From contig JAKATZ010000028.1 of assembly GCA_021827925.1 (NCBI GenBank), positions 1-38,646 of the forward strand: DNA of 38,646 bases, in the 5' to 3' direction. This DNA is from Microcaldota archaeon (GTDB lineage: Archaea > Micrarchaeota > Micrarchaeia > Micrarchaeales > CABMGC01). Every line of letters starts with the position of its first letter. Position 1 is the stretch's first letter. This document shows, piece after piece, positions 23,677 to 31,031 of this stretch. Under the pieces are notes generated by a model that searched no databases, was not told the DNA's origin, and was given only the letters and a program-made list of their open reading frames with translations. A program made the translations under genes and the position numbers.

Positions 23677-24972
23677 CTACTTCCGCCTCTCCTCCAGGAG
23701 CTTACCGAGCCTTTCCGCTATGTACCTTGGATTTAGCTTATGCTTTTTCATCATCTCCCCAACTATGAAATTGAATGTCTTGGGGTTCTTCTCGTACTCC
23801 TCAATCAGCCCCTCATTCTTGTTTATCAGCTCCAGTATTTCCCTATCAAGATCTTCTACCTTTACTTCCTCAACATTTATATCAATGCTACCTCCAGATA
23901 GCAATTTCTTGACAGTTTCCTCACCAACATACCCTCCTTTCTCCAGAAGCATTGCCATCTGGTCGAAGGAGTCTTCATCCATTTCCATTCCGTTGTACTT
24001 GCGCAGCAGAGATATCGCGTTTATTATGCTCTTCATGCTCCTTCTGTCCTTCGCATGTTCGAGAAGCCTCAGTGCATCCCGGTTGAACATCAGCAGCTCC
24101 CTCAAGGTATCTTCGTTCGCACCGTATCTCTCTGCGTAATCGTGAGCTATCTTTCCTGCCATCAGCGGCTTGGCAAATTCAACCCCCGTCAGGCTGTATT
24201 CTGTCAAGTCCGGATCATATATGTATCCGTACTCCTCGTCGCTTTCTTTCTCCCTGGATTCTTCAGTTACTCCCTTGCCCTCGTTGTATGAACGTGTCTC
24301 GGCAACAACGTCTTTCCCGGAATCAAGGAGGGCCTTCTGCCTTTCCATCTCGTGCCTTGCCGCATCAACAAGATTCCTTATTCCTGTCACGTTCTTCACC
24401 TCTACTCTGTTCCTACCGAGTGATATGTTCAGGTCAATCTTCAGCTCTTTCTCTATATCTATACCTAGGTAGTAGAGAATGCTCTCAAGCTCAAAGAGGA
24501 ATGACCTGAGATCTTCCGGATCCACAATTTCAGGTTCAGTCACTATCTCCACAAGCGGCACCCCTGACCTGTTGAAATCTATGAGCGTGTATTCTTCTTC
24601 TCTGATTATCCTGGCTGGATCTTCCTCTAGCTGCACTCTCCTTATGCCCACCTTCCTCTTTCCATATTCCACCCCGCCATCATAACCCATCGGCTCATCC
24701 AGCTGCGTTATCTGATACGACTTGGGCAGGTCGGGATAGAAATACACCTTCCTTATGAAGGAGACCTTCTCCCGAGTCTTGCAGTTAAGCGCTTTGGCTA
24801 TTCCAAGTGCTATGGAGAGGGCGCTGCCGTTAAGGACGGGCTTAGATCCCGGGAAACCCATGCATGTGGGACATATCGCAGTATTTACCTCTGCAGCGTC
24901 ATTCCTGCATCTGCAGAAAAGCTTTGTATTGGTCTGCAGGGCGACGTGCACCTCAAGGCCTATCTTCATCAT
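23677..24972 (-). CDS. gatB: Aspartyl/glutamyl-tRNA amidotransferase subunit B
   Basis: A 431-residue GatB, which activates Asp- or Glu-tRNA for amidation. IGLEVHVALQTNTKLFC, the zinc cysteines (CRCRN and CPTCMG), YYPDLPKSYQI-like FYPDLPKSYQITQLDEP and the EIVTEPEI block are typical. The helical and YqeY-like tail ends IAERLGKLLEERRK. It lacks the AspRS-like insertion of archaeal GatE, so this is GatB. It is slightly shorter than most. Its ATG overlaps the gatA stop (ATGA at 24969-24972), showing coupled translation. Confidence 0.95.
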   Translation of the reverse strand: MMKIGLEVHVALQTNTKLFCRCRNDAAEVNTAICPTCMGFPGSKPVLNGSALSIALGIAKALNCKTREKVSFIRKVYFYPDLPKSYQITQLDEPMGYDGGVEYGKRKVGIRRVQLEEDPARIIREEEYTLIDFNRSGVPLVEIVTEPEIVDPEDLRSFLFELESILYYLGIDIEKELKIDLNISLGRNRVEVKNVTGIRNLVDAARHEMERQKALLDSGKDVVAETRSYNEGKGVTEESREKESDEEYGYIYDPDLTEYSLTGVEFAKPLMAGKIAHDYAERYGANEDTLRELLMFNRDALRLLEHAKDRRSMKSIINAISLLRKYNGMEMDEDSFDQMAMLLEKGGYVGEETVKKLLSGGSIDINVEEVKVEDLDREILELINKNEGLIEEYEKNPKTFNFIVGEMMKKHKLNPRYIAERLGKLLEERRK

Positions 24973-26312
24973 AATGCACCTATGTCATACCTGAACCTGT
25001 ATTTGAATCCGCTCTCCCATTCCTTGAGGAAACCGAGCAGTGCGTAGTCATCGAAATGCCCTGCCGTAAGCTGCGCCCCAATCGGCATTCCGTCCGGATA
25101 CGCGTAAGTGAAGGATACATGCGGGAATCCGCACAGGTTAGGCGGTATTGTAAACATGTCTGCTTTATATGATGTAAGCGGATCAAGACTTTCTGCCTCT
25201 TCAATACTCGGCGTTTTTATTGGCATAACCGGGTTCAGTATGAAACCATCCTTCAATATGCCTGCTAGTTCGTTTATGATGAGCCTCCTGACCTTAAGGG
25301 CCTTAACGTAGTATCTGTCCTTGACGCTCGCACCCCTCACAAAAGTCCCTATCGCTATCCTCCTCTTTGCCTCAATGCCGAAGTTTTCCCTTGCATCCGA
25401 GAAAAAGTCGTTGTACTTCTGGTAAAATTTATCATTCTTAAGCCCGTACTTGAATCCTGTATACTTTGCAAGGTTTGTCGATGCCTCTGCTGTGGCTATA
25501 ACATAATAAGAGGCGACAGCCTTCTCAAGTATCTTGAGGCTCTTCCTCTCTATTCTGTACCCCTTTCCTGCTAGTGAATCCAGAAGCCTTGAGAACTCTC
25601 TCATGACCTCTTCGCTGGCCCCGTTGGTAAGCTCGTCTATTACGAATATATTTCCCGTGTTTCTGTCATGGTAATCGGGGTCTGTGCATGTGGCGTCATT
25701 TCCGTCGCTGCCTCTCACCACATCGAAGACCTCCCTCGCATCATCCCCGGATCTGGCCATTATCCCTATCTTATCCAGGGAGTTAGCATAGTCTATGAGC
25801 CCGTATCTCGATATGGTGCCGTATGTGGGTGTGAATCCTACAACGCCGCAGAAGGCTGCCGGAGTTGATATCGAGCCACCAGTCGATTCGGCTATCGCAA
25901 CGTGGTATTTAAGTATCGATGTCGCCACTGCCGCCCCGCTGCTTGATCCGCCTGCAACATACTTCTCATTGAACGGATTCCTCGCTGGTTTCGCGCAATT
26001 CAGTCCGAAGCTTCCAAATCCGAACTCATCCATGTTGGTTTTCCCAAGAAATCCGAATCCTTTCTTCAGCATGCGCTCTACCACTGTGGCGTTGAACGGC
26101 GGCACATAGGATCCGAGCATCTTCGACGAAGCCGTGGTCTCTATACCTTTTACGCATATGTTGTCCTTCACGCTGAATGGAAACCCCTCCGAAATACTTC
26201 CAATGGCATTGAATGCGTTCAGTTTCCCATTGAGGCCCCCTATCTCCTCAATAAGCCTATTGTAATAATCTTCCCCTCTGTCTTTTTCATAGAATTCAGA
26301 TATGCTGCTCAT
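24969..26312 (-). CDS. gatA: Aspartyl/glutamyl-tRNA amidotransferase subunit A
   Basis: The amidase subunit (447 residues) that releases ammonia from glutamine. The Ser-cisSer-Lys triad is visible as K49 in FSVKDN, a serine in GGSSSGAA (residues 123-125) and the nucleophile S147 in ESTGGSIS. KTNMDEFGFGS and NPFNEKYVAGG are also typical. It is a little short of the usual 480 residues. It overlaps gatC at its start and gatB at its end by 4 bases each, so the three subunits are translated as one unit. Confidence 0.95.
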   Translation of the reverse strand: MSSISEFYEKDRGEDYYNRLIEEIGGLNGKLNAFNAIGSISEGFPFSVKDNICVKGIETTASSKMLGSYVPPFNATVVERMLKKGFGFLGKTNMDEFGFGSFGLNCAKPARNPFNEKYVAGGSSSGAAVATSILKYHVAIAESTGGSISTPAAFCGVVGFTPTYGTISRYGLIDYANSLDKIGIMARSGDDAREVFDVVRGSDGNDATCTDPDYHDRNTGNIFVIDELTNGASEEVMREFSRLLDSLAGKGYRIERKSLKILEKAVASYYVIATAEASTNLAKYTGFKYGLKNDKFYQKYNDFFSDARENFGIEAKRRIAIGTFVRGASVKDRYYVKALKVRRLIINELAGILKDGFILNPVMPIKTPSIEEAESLDPLTSYKADMFTIPPNLCGFPHVSFTYAYPDGMPIGAQLTAGHFDDYALLGFLKEWESGFKYRFRYDIGAL

Positions 26313-26593
26313 ACATTCGGCCCCACTAGATAGAACCTGTATGTCTTTGCGTTGCTTAGAAGGCCTTCCTTGTTCTCGAACTCTTTCTCTCGGTCATCAC
26401 CTATAAGCTGCAGCATTTCGACAGGATGGTAAGCTGGTTCAGCTCCGTCGGTATCGGTTTCGTCAAGAACGCCGAAATAAGCGACCACTTCCTCAAGATC
26501 CTTCCTTATCTTTTCTGCTTCCTCAACTGTCAAGTGCAGTCTGCATATTTTCAGTAGCCTCTCAAATCCCATCTCATCCATAATTATCAACAT
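26309..26593 (-). CDS. gatC: Aspartyl/glutamyl-tRNA amidotransferase subunit C
   Basis: A 94-residue subunit that wraps around and stabilises GatA and GatB. It shows the GatC pattern: LLKICRLHLTVEEAEKIRKDLEEVVAYFGVLDE, an acidic turn with EPAYHPVEML, and the tail KTYRFYLVGPNV. The start may be ATG 26593 or ATG 26581; the family begins near either. Its stop overlaps the gatA start. Confidence 0.88.
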   Translation of the reverse strand: MLIIMDEMGFERLLKICRLHLTVEEAEKIRKDLEEVVAYFGVLDETDTDGAEPAYHPVEMLQLIGDDREKEFENKEGLLSNAKTYRFYLVGPNV

Positions 26594-26622
26594 CGCCGAG
26601 AGTCCAAACCCCTGCCTCAGAA

Positions 26623-27930
26623 TTAGGATCCAGAGACGCGCATCAGCTTCTTGCCGCTACCGTTGCCCTGTGTTCCTTGCCTTCTTGTCTGAACATCTCC
26701 AGTGCCACTGCCCCTGAGCAAGCTCTTAGCGTCAGGTATCTCTATACCGCCGGCCCTGTACTCGGGCGCCCTCCTCCTTCCTACGCTCACATAATTCCTG
26801 TTGAATGCATCCCTGAACATCCTATCCTGTTCCTCCCTTGTGGCCGCTGCGCCACCTATATTTGCGATAGCCTTCCTTACCTCTGCAAGTGAAGCAGCGG
26901 CATTTGCGACAACGAACGGAATGGTACCCGATGCAAATATGATCCCTACTTCCTTCGCGTCCCTGCTTACCTTATACTTTCCCGGCGTGCTTTTTGAGCT
27001 GTATGAACTGGGAACGAGGATCAGCGGCGCAGCGCCTCCCTTCTCTTGCAGTATCACATGTGCATCCGCGAATACGCCGAGCAGGTGCTTCGGCAGGCCG
27101 TGAGATCCGTAGCCTATTACGACTATGGCATCCGCCCCTCCTTCCACTGCTCCCTTCAATGCGCCTGCCACTATCTCCGGGGTGTATGAGGTGTCAAGCC
27201 TCATCACGAATATCCTGTAGTCATCGACGCTTGTGTCGAGGTAGGGTGTTTCCTTCCTTGAGCCTATTGCGCGTTCGGTGTACCTGATCTCGAAAGTTAC
27301 CCTTCCATTGTTAACCGTAGCTACCAGTCCATCTGGATCTATGAACGTTATGTGCTCCCTGTCTTTTCCGTTTATCTCAATAGTGAACTTTTCCTCGCTT
27401 ACCATTGCTCCATCGAGAACCCTGCCTCCGAAGACACAAAATATGCCCCCTTTTGAGTCCATATGCCGCACTTGCAGTGCGAATGCTATTGCATCTGCAA
27501 GATTAGATGCAGCATCAGAATCGGCATTCTCAATAGGGTAAGTGGCCCCGGTGAACACCACAGGGATGCTCGGATTTCTTACCATGAAAGAGAGCCTTGA
27601 GAGTGTTTCTGCCATTGTGTCTGTGCCATGCGTCACTACTATCGCATCGTATTTAGCCCCTGTCATGTGCGAGAATACTGCCTGCGCGATGCGCTTTTGC
27701 TTTTCTGAGTCCATGTCCGTGCTGTCTTCGTTCATCAGATGCATGGTCTCTATATTCAGCTGACTTCTGCTGAAGCCGTATACCCCCAACTTTCTCAACG
27801 CCTTCTGTACAACCCTATCGTTGGTTCCTTCAACCGGCTTCATGCCGTCTCCAGAGCTCGCGCTGCCTATAGTGCCCCCTGTAGTCAGAATCAATAAGTT
27901 ATAGCGCCTTCCTTCAGAATCCACTTCCAT
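26623..27930 (-). CDS. L-asparaginase/GatD-like amidohydrolase
   Basis: A 435-residue protein of the type I/II asparaginase superfamily. LTTGGTIGSAS near the N-terminus supplies the first catalytic threonine, and VVTHGTDTMAETLSRLSF the second Thr-Asp pair. VFTGATYPIENADSDAASNL resembles GatD. The asparaginase domain begins at about residue 10, so the N-terminal domain of true GatD is missing, and no gatE is nearby. About 100 residues follow the core, ending in a basic, glycine-rich tail. It heads the gatC-gatA-gatB-aspS-asnS cluster. It could hydrolyse asparagine or feed ammonia to an amidotransferase; the first is simpler. Confidence 0.75.
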   Translation of the reverse strand: MEVDSEGRRYNLLILTTGGTIGSASSGDGMKPVEGTNDRVVQKALRKLGVYGFSRSQLNIETMHLMNEDSTDMDSEKQKRIAQAVFSHMTGAKYDAIVVTHGTDTMAETLSRLSFMVRNPSIPVVFTGATYPIENADSDAASNLADAIAFALQVRHMDSKGGIFCVFGGRVLDGAMVSEEKFTIEINGKDREHITFIDPDGLVATVNNGRVTFEIRYTERAIGSRKETPYLDTSVDDYRIFVMRLDTSYTPEIVAGALKGAVEGGADAIVVIGYGSHGLPKHLLGVFADAHVILQEKGGAAPLILVPSSYSSKSTPGKYKVSRDAKEVGIIFASGTIPFVVANAAASLAEVRKAIANIGGAAATREEQDRMFRDAFNRNYVSVGRRRAPEYRAGGIEIPDAKSLLRGSGTGDVQTRRQGTQGNGSGKKLMRVSGS

Positions 27931-27965
27931 TACCTTGGAAGAAATAAGCTGACTGTACTAGCGCA

Positions 27966-28207
27966 TAACTAATATATAACATTTGTGTATTGCCAAACAA
28001 AACGTTCCTCCTCACGAGAGGGCTTTGAAGCCCCTCTCCTGAGAAGATCCCCACATCCCACTGCCGCTTTCATACCCCATGTATGCCGATTCATCTATGC
28101 AATGGATACTTTCGCATCCGCTATAACTAATGTCCGAGCCTGTATAAATATCCTTGCATTAAAAATATAGATTTCTTGCAAATGCACTACCAATCTTTTT
28201 ATATTTT
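27966..28207. promoter_or_regulatory. Intergenic promoter region between the asparaginase-like gene and the Lrp gene
   Basis: An AATATATAAC stretch at about 27970-27979 can serve the - strand gene at 27930 and also a + strand transcript. TTTTTATATTTT at 28196-28207 is centred 25 bases before the Lrp ATG at 28226. Between them lies a hairpin at 28011-28043. I see no protein gene in the 295 bases from 27931 to 28225. Confidence 0.5.
28011..28043. repeat. Long stem-loop in the intergenic region
   Basis: Arms GAGAGGGCTT (28016-28025) and AAGCCCCTCTC (28028-28038) pair around a two-base TG loop with one bulged base. An outer CTCA/TGAG pair follows after one C-C mismatch. It lies about 30 bases downstream of a + strand TATA-like sequence. 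It could be a small structured RNA, an attenuator or a solo mobile-element palindrome. Confidence 0.4.
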
Positions 28208-28225
28208 ACTGCATAAATTACAATA

Positions 28226-28657
28226 ATGGACGAATTTGATGAAGAATTAATAGCGAACGTGGATAGCGGAACGATAAAGTACACCAGCCTGGCAAAGAAG
28301 ATGAACGCTCCACTCTCTACCGTCCATTTCCGCATAAAGCGGCTCGAACGGGAGAAGATTATAAAGAACTACAAGGGGGAGATAGACTGGAAGAAGGCAG
28401 GCTTCTCCCTGATGGCATTCGTCATGGTCAGTGTTGATATAAACCTGCTCAAGAGTCTTAATCGCACCCAGGACACGCTACTTAAAGAACTCCTCGATAT
28501 AATGTACGTAAGGGAGGGATTCGTTACCACAAGCGACGCGGACATGATACTGAAGGTGATAGCGAAGGACACCACGCACTTCAAGGAGATACTCCTTGAT
28601 TACATACACTCAAAGGCAGGCATCATCAACACGAAAACGATGATAGTGCTGGGCTGA
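28226..28657 (+). CDS. Lrp/AsnC-family transcription regulator
   Basis: A 143-residue regulator with an N-terminal helix-turn-helix (TSLAKKMNAPLSTVHFRIKRLEREKII, about residues 19-48) followed by the Lrp ligand-binding domain. The latter shows AFVMVSVDIN, VREGFVTTSDADMILKVIAKD and a final beta strand ending TMIVLG. The family senses amino acids and regulates their metabolism. Its divergent position next to the asparaginase/amidotransferase cluster makes that operon a reasonable target. This is inference from context. Confidence 0.9.
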   Translation: MDEFDEELIANVDSGTIKYTSLAKKMNAPLSTVHFRIKRLEREKIIKNYKGEIDWKKAGFSLMAFVMVSVDINLLKSLNRTQDTLLKELLDIMYVREGFVTTSDADMILKVIAKDTTHFKEILLDYIHSKAGIINTKTMIVLG

Positions 28658-28679
28658 TCGCACAACATCGGCGAGCATC

Positions 28680-29246
28680 ATGGATGAAGACCTGCTAAAA
28701 AAATATAACGACCTATACCTCTCGGTTATAATGCGGTACCGTGACTACATAGAGGAGAATGAGAATCTTTACGTTGCCGAGCTTCCGGGGCTGGTTACGC
28801 CTGAAGATGATGCGGTGGTCTCCTTTGCCGAGGGAATAAAGGGGAGCTCCTATTCCTATGACACCGACTTTGCCAGTGCAGCCGTTTCGGCGCGCAGGTA
28901 CGTTGATTCATTAAGCACGATCTCGCTGCCGATCCAGTTCTGGCAGAGGACATCAGAGACAATGCGCAATGCCGCAGGCGATGCCTTCGACAAGGCCGTG
29001 CTCCTGTGCAGCATACTTATAGCGCTAGGAAATACCTCTTCCCGAGTACTGGTGCTCACAAGGGAAGCAGAGCGGAGCATAGCTGTATACTTCGAGCACG
29101 CTGGGCTTACGACGTACATTGATATTGAGAAAGGCATTCGCGTATTCGACAGCAAAGAGTCCATGCTGCGCGAGGCGATGGGAAGAACTGGTTCAGAGTC
29201 CACCGCCTATGAGTTCAACGACAGGATGTATGCGGATATAACCTGA
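28680..29246 (+). CDS. Transglutaminase-like fold protein, probably non-catalytic
   Basis: A 188-residue protein following the Lrp gene by 22 bases. Residues about 100-125 (NAAGDAFDKAVLLCSILIALG) resemble the helix of transglutaminase-like proteins that normally carries the catalytic cysteine in G-x-C-x-D/E-x-A. Here the cysteine position holds alanine or phenylalanine. The following RVLVL, AVYFEHAGLTTYIDIEKGIRVFD pattern fits the beta sheet with the His region degraded. Binding rather than catalysis is suggested. The function is unknown, and the family match is tentative. Confidence 0.5.
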   Translation: MDEDLLKKYNDLYLSVIMRYRDYIEENENLYVAELPGLVTPEDDAVVSFAEGIKGSSYSYDTDFASAAVSARRYVDSLSTISLPIQFWQRTSETMRNAAGDAFDKAVLLCSILIALGNTSSRVLVLTREAERSIAVYFEHAGLTTYIDIEKGIRVFDSKESMLREAMGRTGSESTAYEFNDRMYADIT

Positions 29247-29251
29247 TCCGG

Positions 29252-29368
29252 CTACCTTCTTACTCTCTTAAGCCTTTTCCTGTGTGCCTTCTTAAGCTTG
29301 GAATTCTTAGTCTTCCTCCTATAATCCTTACCTACCTTCCTGTGTTTTTTGCTCACGGTCTTCTGCAT
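29252..29368 (-). CDS. Highly basic 38-residue protein, candidate ribosomal or RNA-binding peptide
   Basis: A short ORF with an ATG at 29368 and a TAG at 29252-29254. More than half of its 38 residues are Lys, Arg or His. It begins MQKTVSKKHRKVGKDY and ends KRLKRVRR. The composition and length recall ribosomal protein eL41 or similar tiny ribosomal components, but there is no specific match I can defend. A TATA box (GGTATAAATA, 29399-29408 on the - strand) lies within the end of the FEN1 gene, about 35 bases upstream. It follows fen by 19 bases on the same strand. Confidence 0.55.
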   Translation of the reverse strand: MQKTVSKKHRKVGKDYRRKTKNSKLKKAHRKRLKRVRR

Positions 29369-29387
29369 CTTAACCACGTTATCCTCT

Positions 29388-30446
29388 CTACATCCAACTA
29401 TTTATACCTTTTTGGCCTTTTTTCTCCTCCGATCCCAGAAGTCTGTCTATAAATTTCCCAATTCTCTCCTCGGAAAAGCCGTGTTCCCCGCACATAAAGC
29501 TGATTATCCTTTCTCTGTCGGGTCTGGCATCTCCTACAATGGCGCTGAACTCCTCCTGTGACATCTTTCTCACTTCCGGCTTTTCGAACACTGCCATGAC
29601 TTCTTCAGGATCCGCATCGAATTCTGCCCCGTATTTTTCCCTAACAAAGCTAACGACTCCACTGAGCGTTCTGTGTTCCCTCACTATCCTGAGCGCGGTC
29701 TTAGGACCCACCTTGTCTATTCCTCTGTTGAAGTCCGTGCCTACCAGCATGCCCATTGCTATGAGCTGTTCTCTGTTAATGCCAAGATTATCAAAGAACC
29801 TGTTCATGAATATCCTCTCAAGCTCTATCTCCACATAAGTGTTCTTCCTCGGCAGCTTCCGCCTGCCAGTGAGTGTCAGGTTCCTTATTATGACATCGGA
29901 GCCGAAGAGCAGCAGATCGTAGTCCTGGCTGGCCGCTGCGTATGTAAGCCCGGCGTTGGTCATGCTTGCCGCCTGAGCCTCCCCCTCGCTCGGAGCCTGT
30001 ATGAATGGAACTCCCATGTGTGAGAGCAGCTCCTTGGAGCTCTCGACTATCTCCCTGTTTATTCTTGTGCTCGCCATCGCGTGAATCCTGGCTTCCTCGA
30101 GAAGTCCCTTTTCCCTAGCGCTCGCCCATTCCTCAAGGGCGTCGTTCCTGCGCTTTATCCTGGCTTCTATGGTCCTCTGCTTCAGGTGCGGTGGTATCCC
30201 GTCGAAAACGAAGACAGGACGTATGTCGTATTCCCTGAGGTTTATCACCCTGTAGAAAATTCCTGAGAGGTGACTCGTCACCCTTCCTTTGAGATCCGTG
30301 AGCGGAGTTCCATCTGGTTGCCTTATGATTGAGAGAAACTGGTATATTGTGTTGTATGCGTCTACCGCTATCGTCCTTCCAGAAAGCTCCTCGAACGCTA
30401 TCCTCTCCTTGACTTCCGAAACAAAGCTTCCTAGGTCAACCGCCAG
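29388..30446 (-). CDS. fen: Flap endonuclease 1, with a probable CTG start codon
   Basis: FEN1, a structure-specific nuclease that removes 5' flaps during Okazaki fragment processing and repair, of 352 residues. The N-domain opens AVDLGSFVSEV, as in other archaeal FEN1. The acidic metal ligands appear in VDAYNTIYQ, VFDGIPP, APSEGEAQAA and SQDYD, and the HhH motif in GTDFNRGIDKVGPKTAL. No ATG, GTG or TTG fits the homologous start. A CTG at 30446-30444 lies 7 bases after GGAGG (part of GGGAGGTGAT, 30459-30450), which also spans the MBF1 stop. A TTG at 30494 would add 16 unrelated residues inside MBF1. The C-terminus lacks an obvious PCNA-binding box. Confidence 0.93.
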   Translation of the reverse strand: MAVDLGSFVSEVKERIAFEELSGRTIAVDAYNTIYQFLSIIRQPDGTPLTDLKGRVTSHLSGIFYRVINLREYDIRPVFVFDGIPPHLKQRTIEARIKRRNDALEEWASAREKGLLEEARIHAMASTRINREIVESSKELLSHMGVPFIQAPSEGEAQAASMTNAGLTYAAASQDYDLLLFGSDVIIRNLTLTGRRKLPRKNTYVEIELERIFMNRFFDNLGINREQLIAMGMLVGTDFNRGIDKVGPKTALRIVREHRTLSGVVSFVREKYGAEFDADPEEVMAVFEKPEVRKMSQEEFSAIVGDARPDRERIISFMCGEHGFSEERIGKFIDRLLGSEEKKGQKGINSWM

Positions 30447-30450
30447 AGAA

Positions 30451-30915
30451 TCACCTCCCGTTCTCCTTTTTCTTCTGCACTGCAGCGTCACCAAGCGTTA
30501 TGGGCTCTTCTTTGCCGTGCATCTCTGCATTCGCCTTCTCATCGGCCTTCGAGGTCAGTTTTATTCCAAGTTCCTTCTCCAGTTTCGCTGTCAGACCTAT
30601 GCTCGGCAGCATCTTTCCGCTCTCCACCCTGTGGAGGGTGCTCTCCTTCTCGTTAAGCATCTCGGCAAGAACGTTTATGGGTATGTTCATCCTTTCCCGT
30701 GCTTTGCGTATCTCCCCTCCGTAATCCGCGATAACTTCATCCGCAGAATCAGCGCGCTTCTTTTCCCTGGTCGCCTGCGCCGGCTTGCTCTCTGATAGCT
30801 CCTGTAGCACCTTCTTCCCAGAAGCGCAACTCCTGCAGACCAGCATCTCCGCAGAGTCTATCATTATGCGATAGACAGTATCTGCCTTCTTCCCGCATAT
30901 TTCACATTCGTACAT
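30451..30915 (-). CDS. Multiprotein bridging factor 1 homologue
   Basis: A 154-residue archaeal MBF1. An N-terminal zinc ribbon (CEICG and CRSCA) is followed by a basic linker and a Cro/C1-type helix-turn-helix at about residues 70-125 (IRKARERMNIPINVLAEMLNEKESTLHRVESG). In eukaryotes MBF1 bridges activators to TBP; archaeal versions associate with ribosomes or act in transcription. ATG 30915 is used because it begins directly with the zinc ribbon; the start at 30945 adds unrelated residues. Its stop codon lies in the Shine-Dalgarno of fen, so the two are translationally coupled. Confidence 0.92.
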   Translation of the reverse strand: MYECEICGKKADTVYRIMIDSAEMLVCRSCASGKKVLQELSESKPAQATREKKRADSADEVIADYGGEIRKARERMNIPINVLAEMLNEKESTLHRVESGKMLPSIGLTAKLEKELGIKLTSKADEKANAEMHGKEEPITLGDAAVQKKKENGR

Positions 30916-31031
30916 GCAAACCCCATTCACTGCGCGTGCATACATACACGGCGCATCTAGCCGAAAGCATGGATATATATCTTAGCATTAATTTATATCC
31001 CATATGTTCAAATATCGCCGAGGAATGCCTC

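Noticed and set aside
23677-24972. GatE instead of GatB
   Set aside because: The AspRS-like insertion domain of GatE is absent, and gatC and gatA are adjacent.
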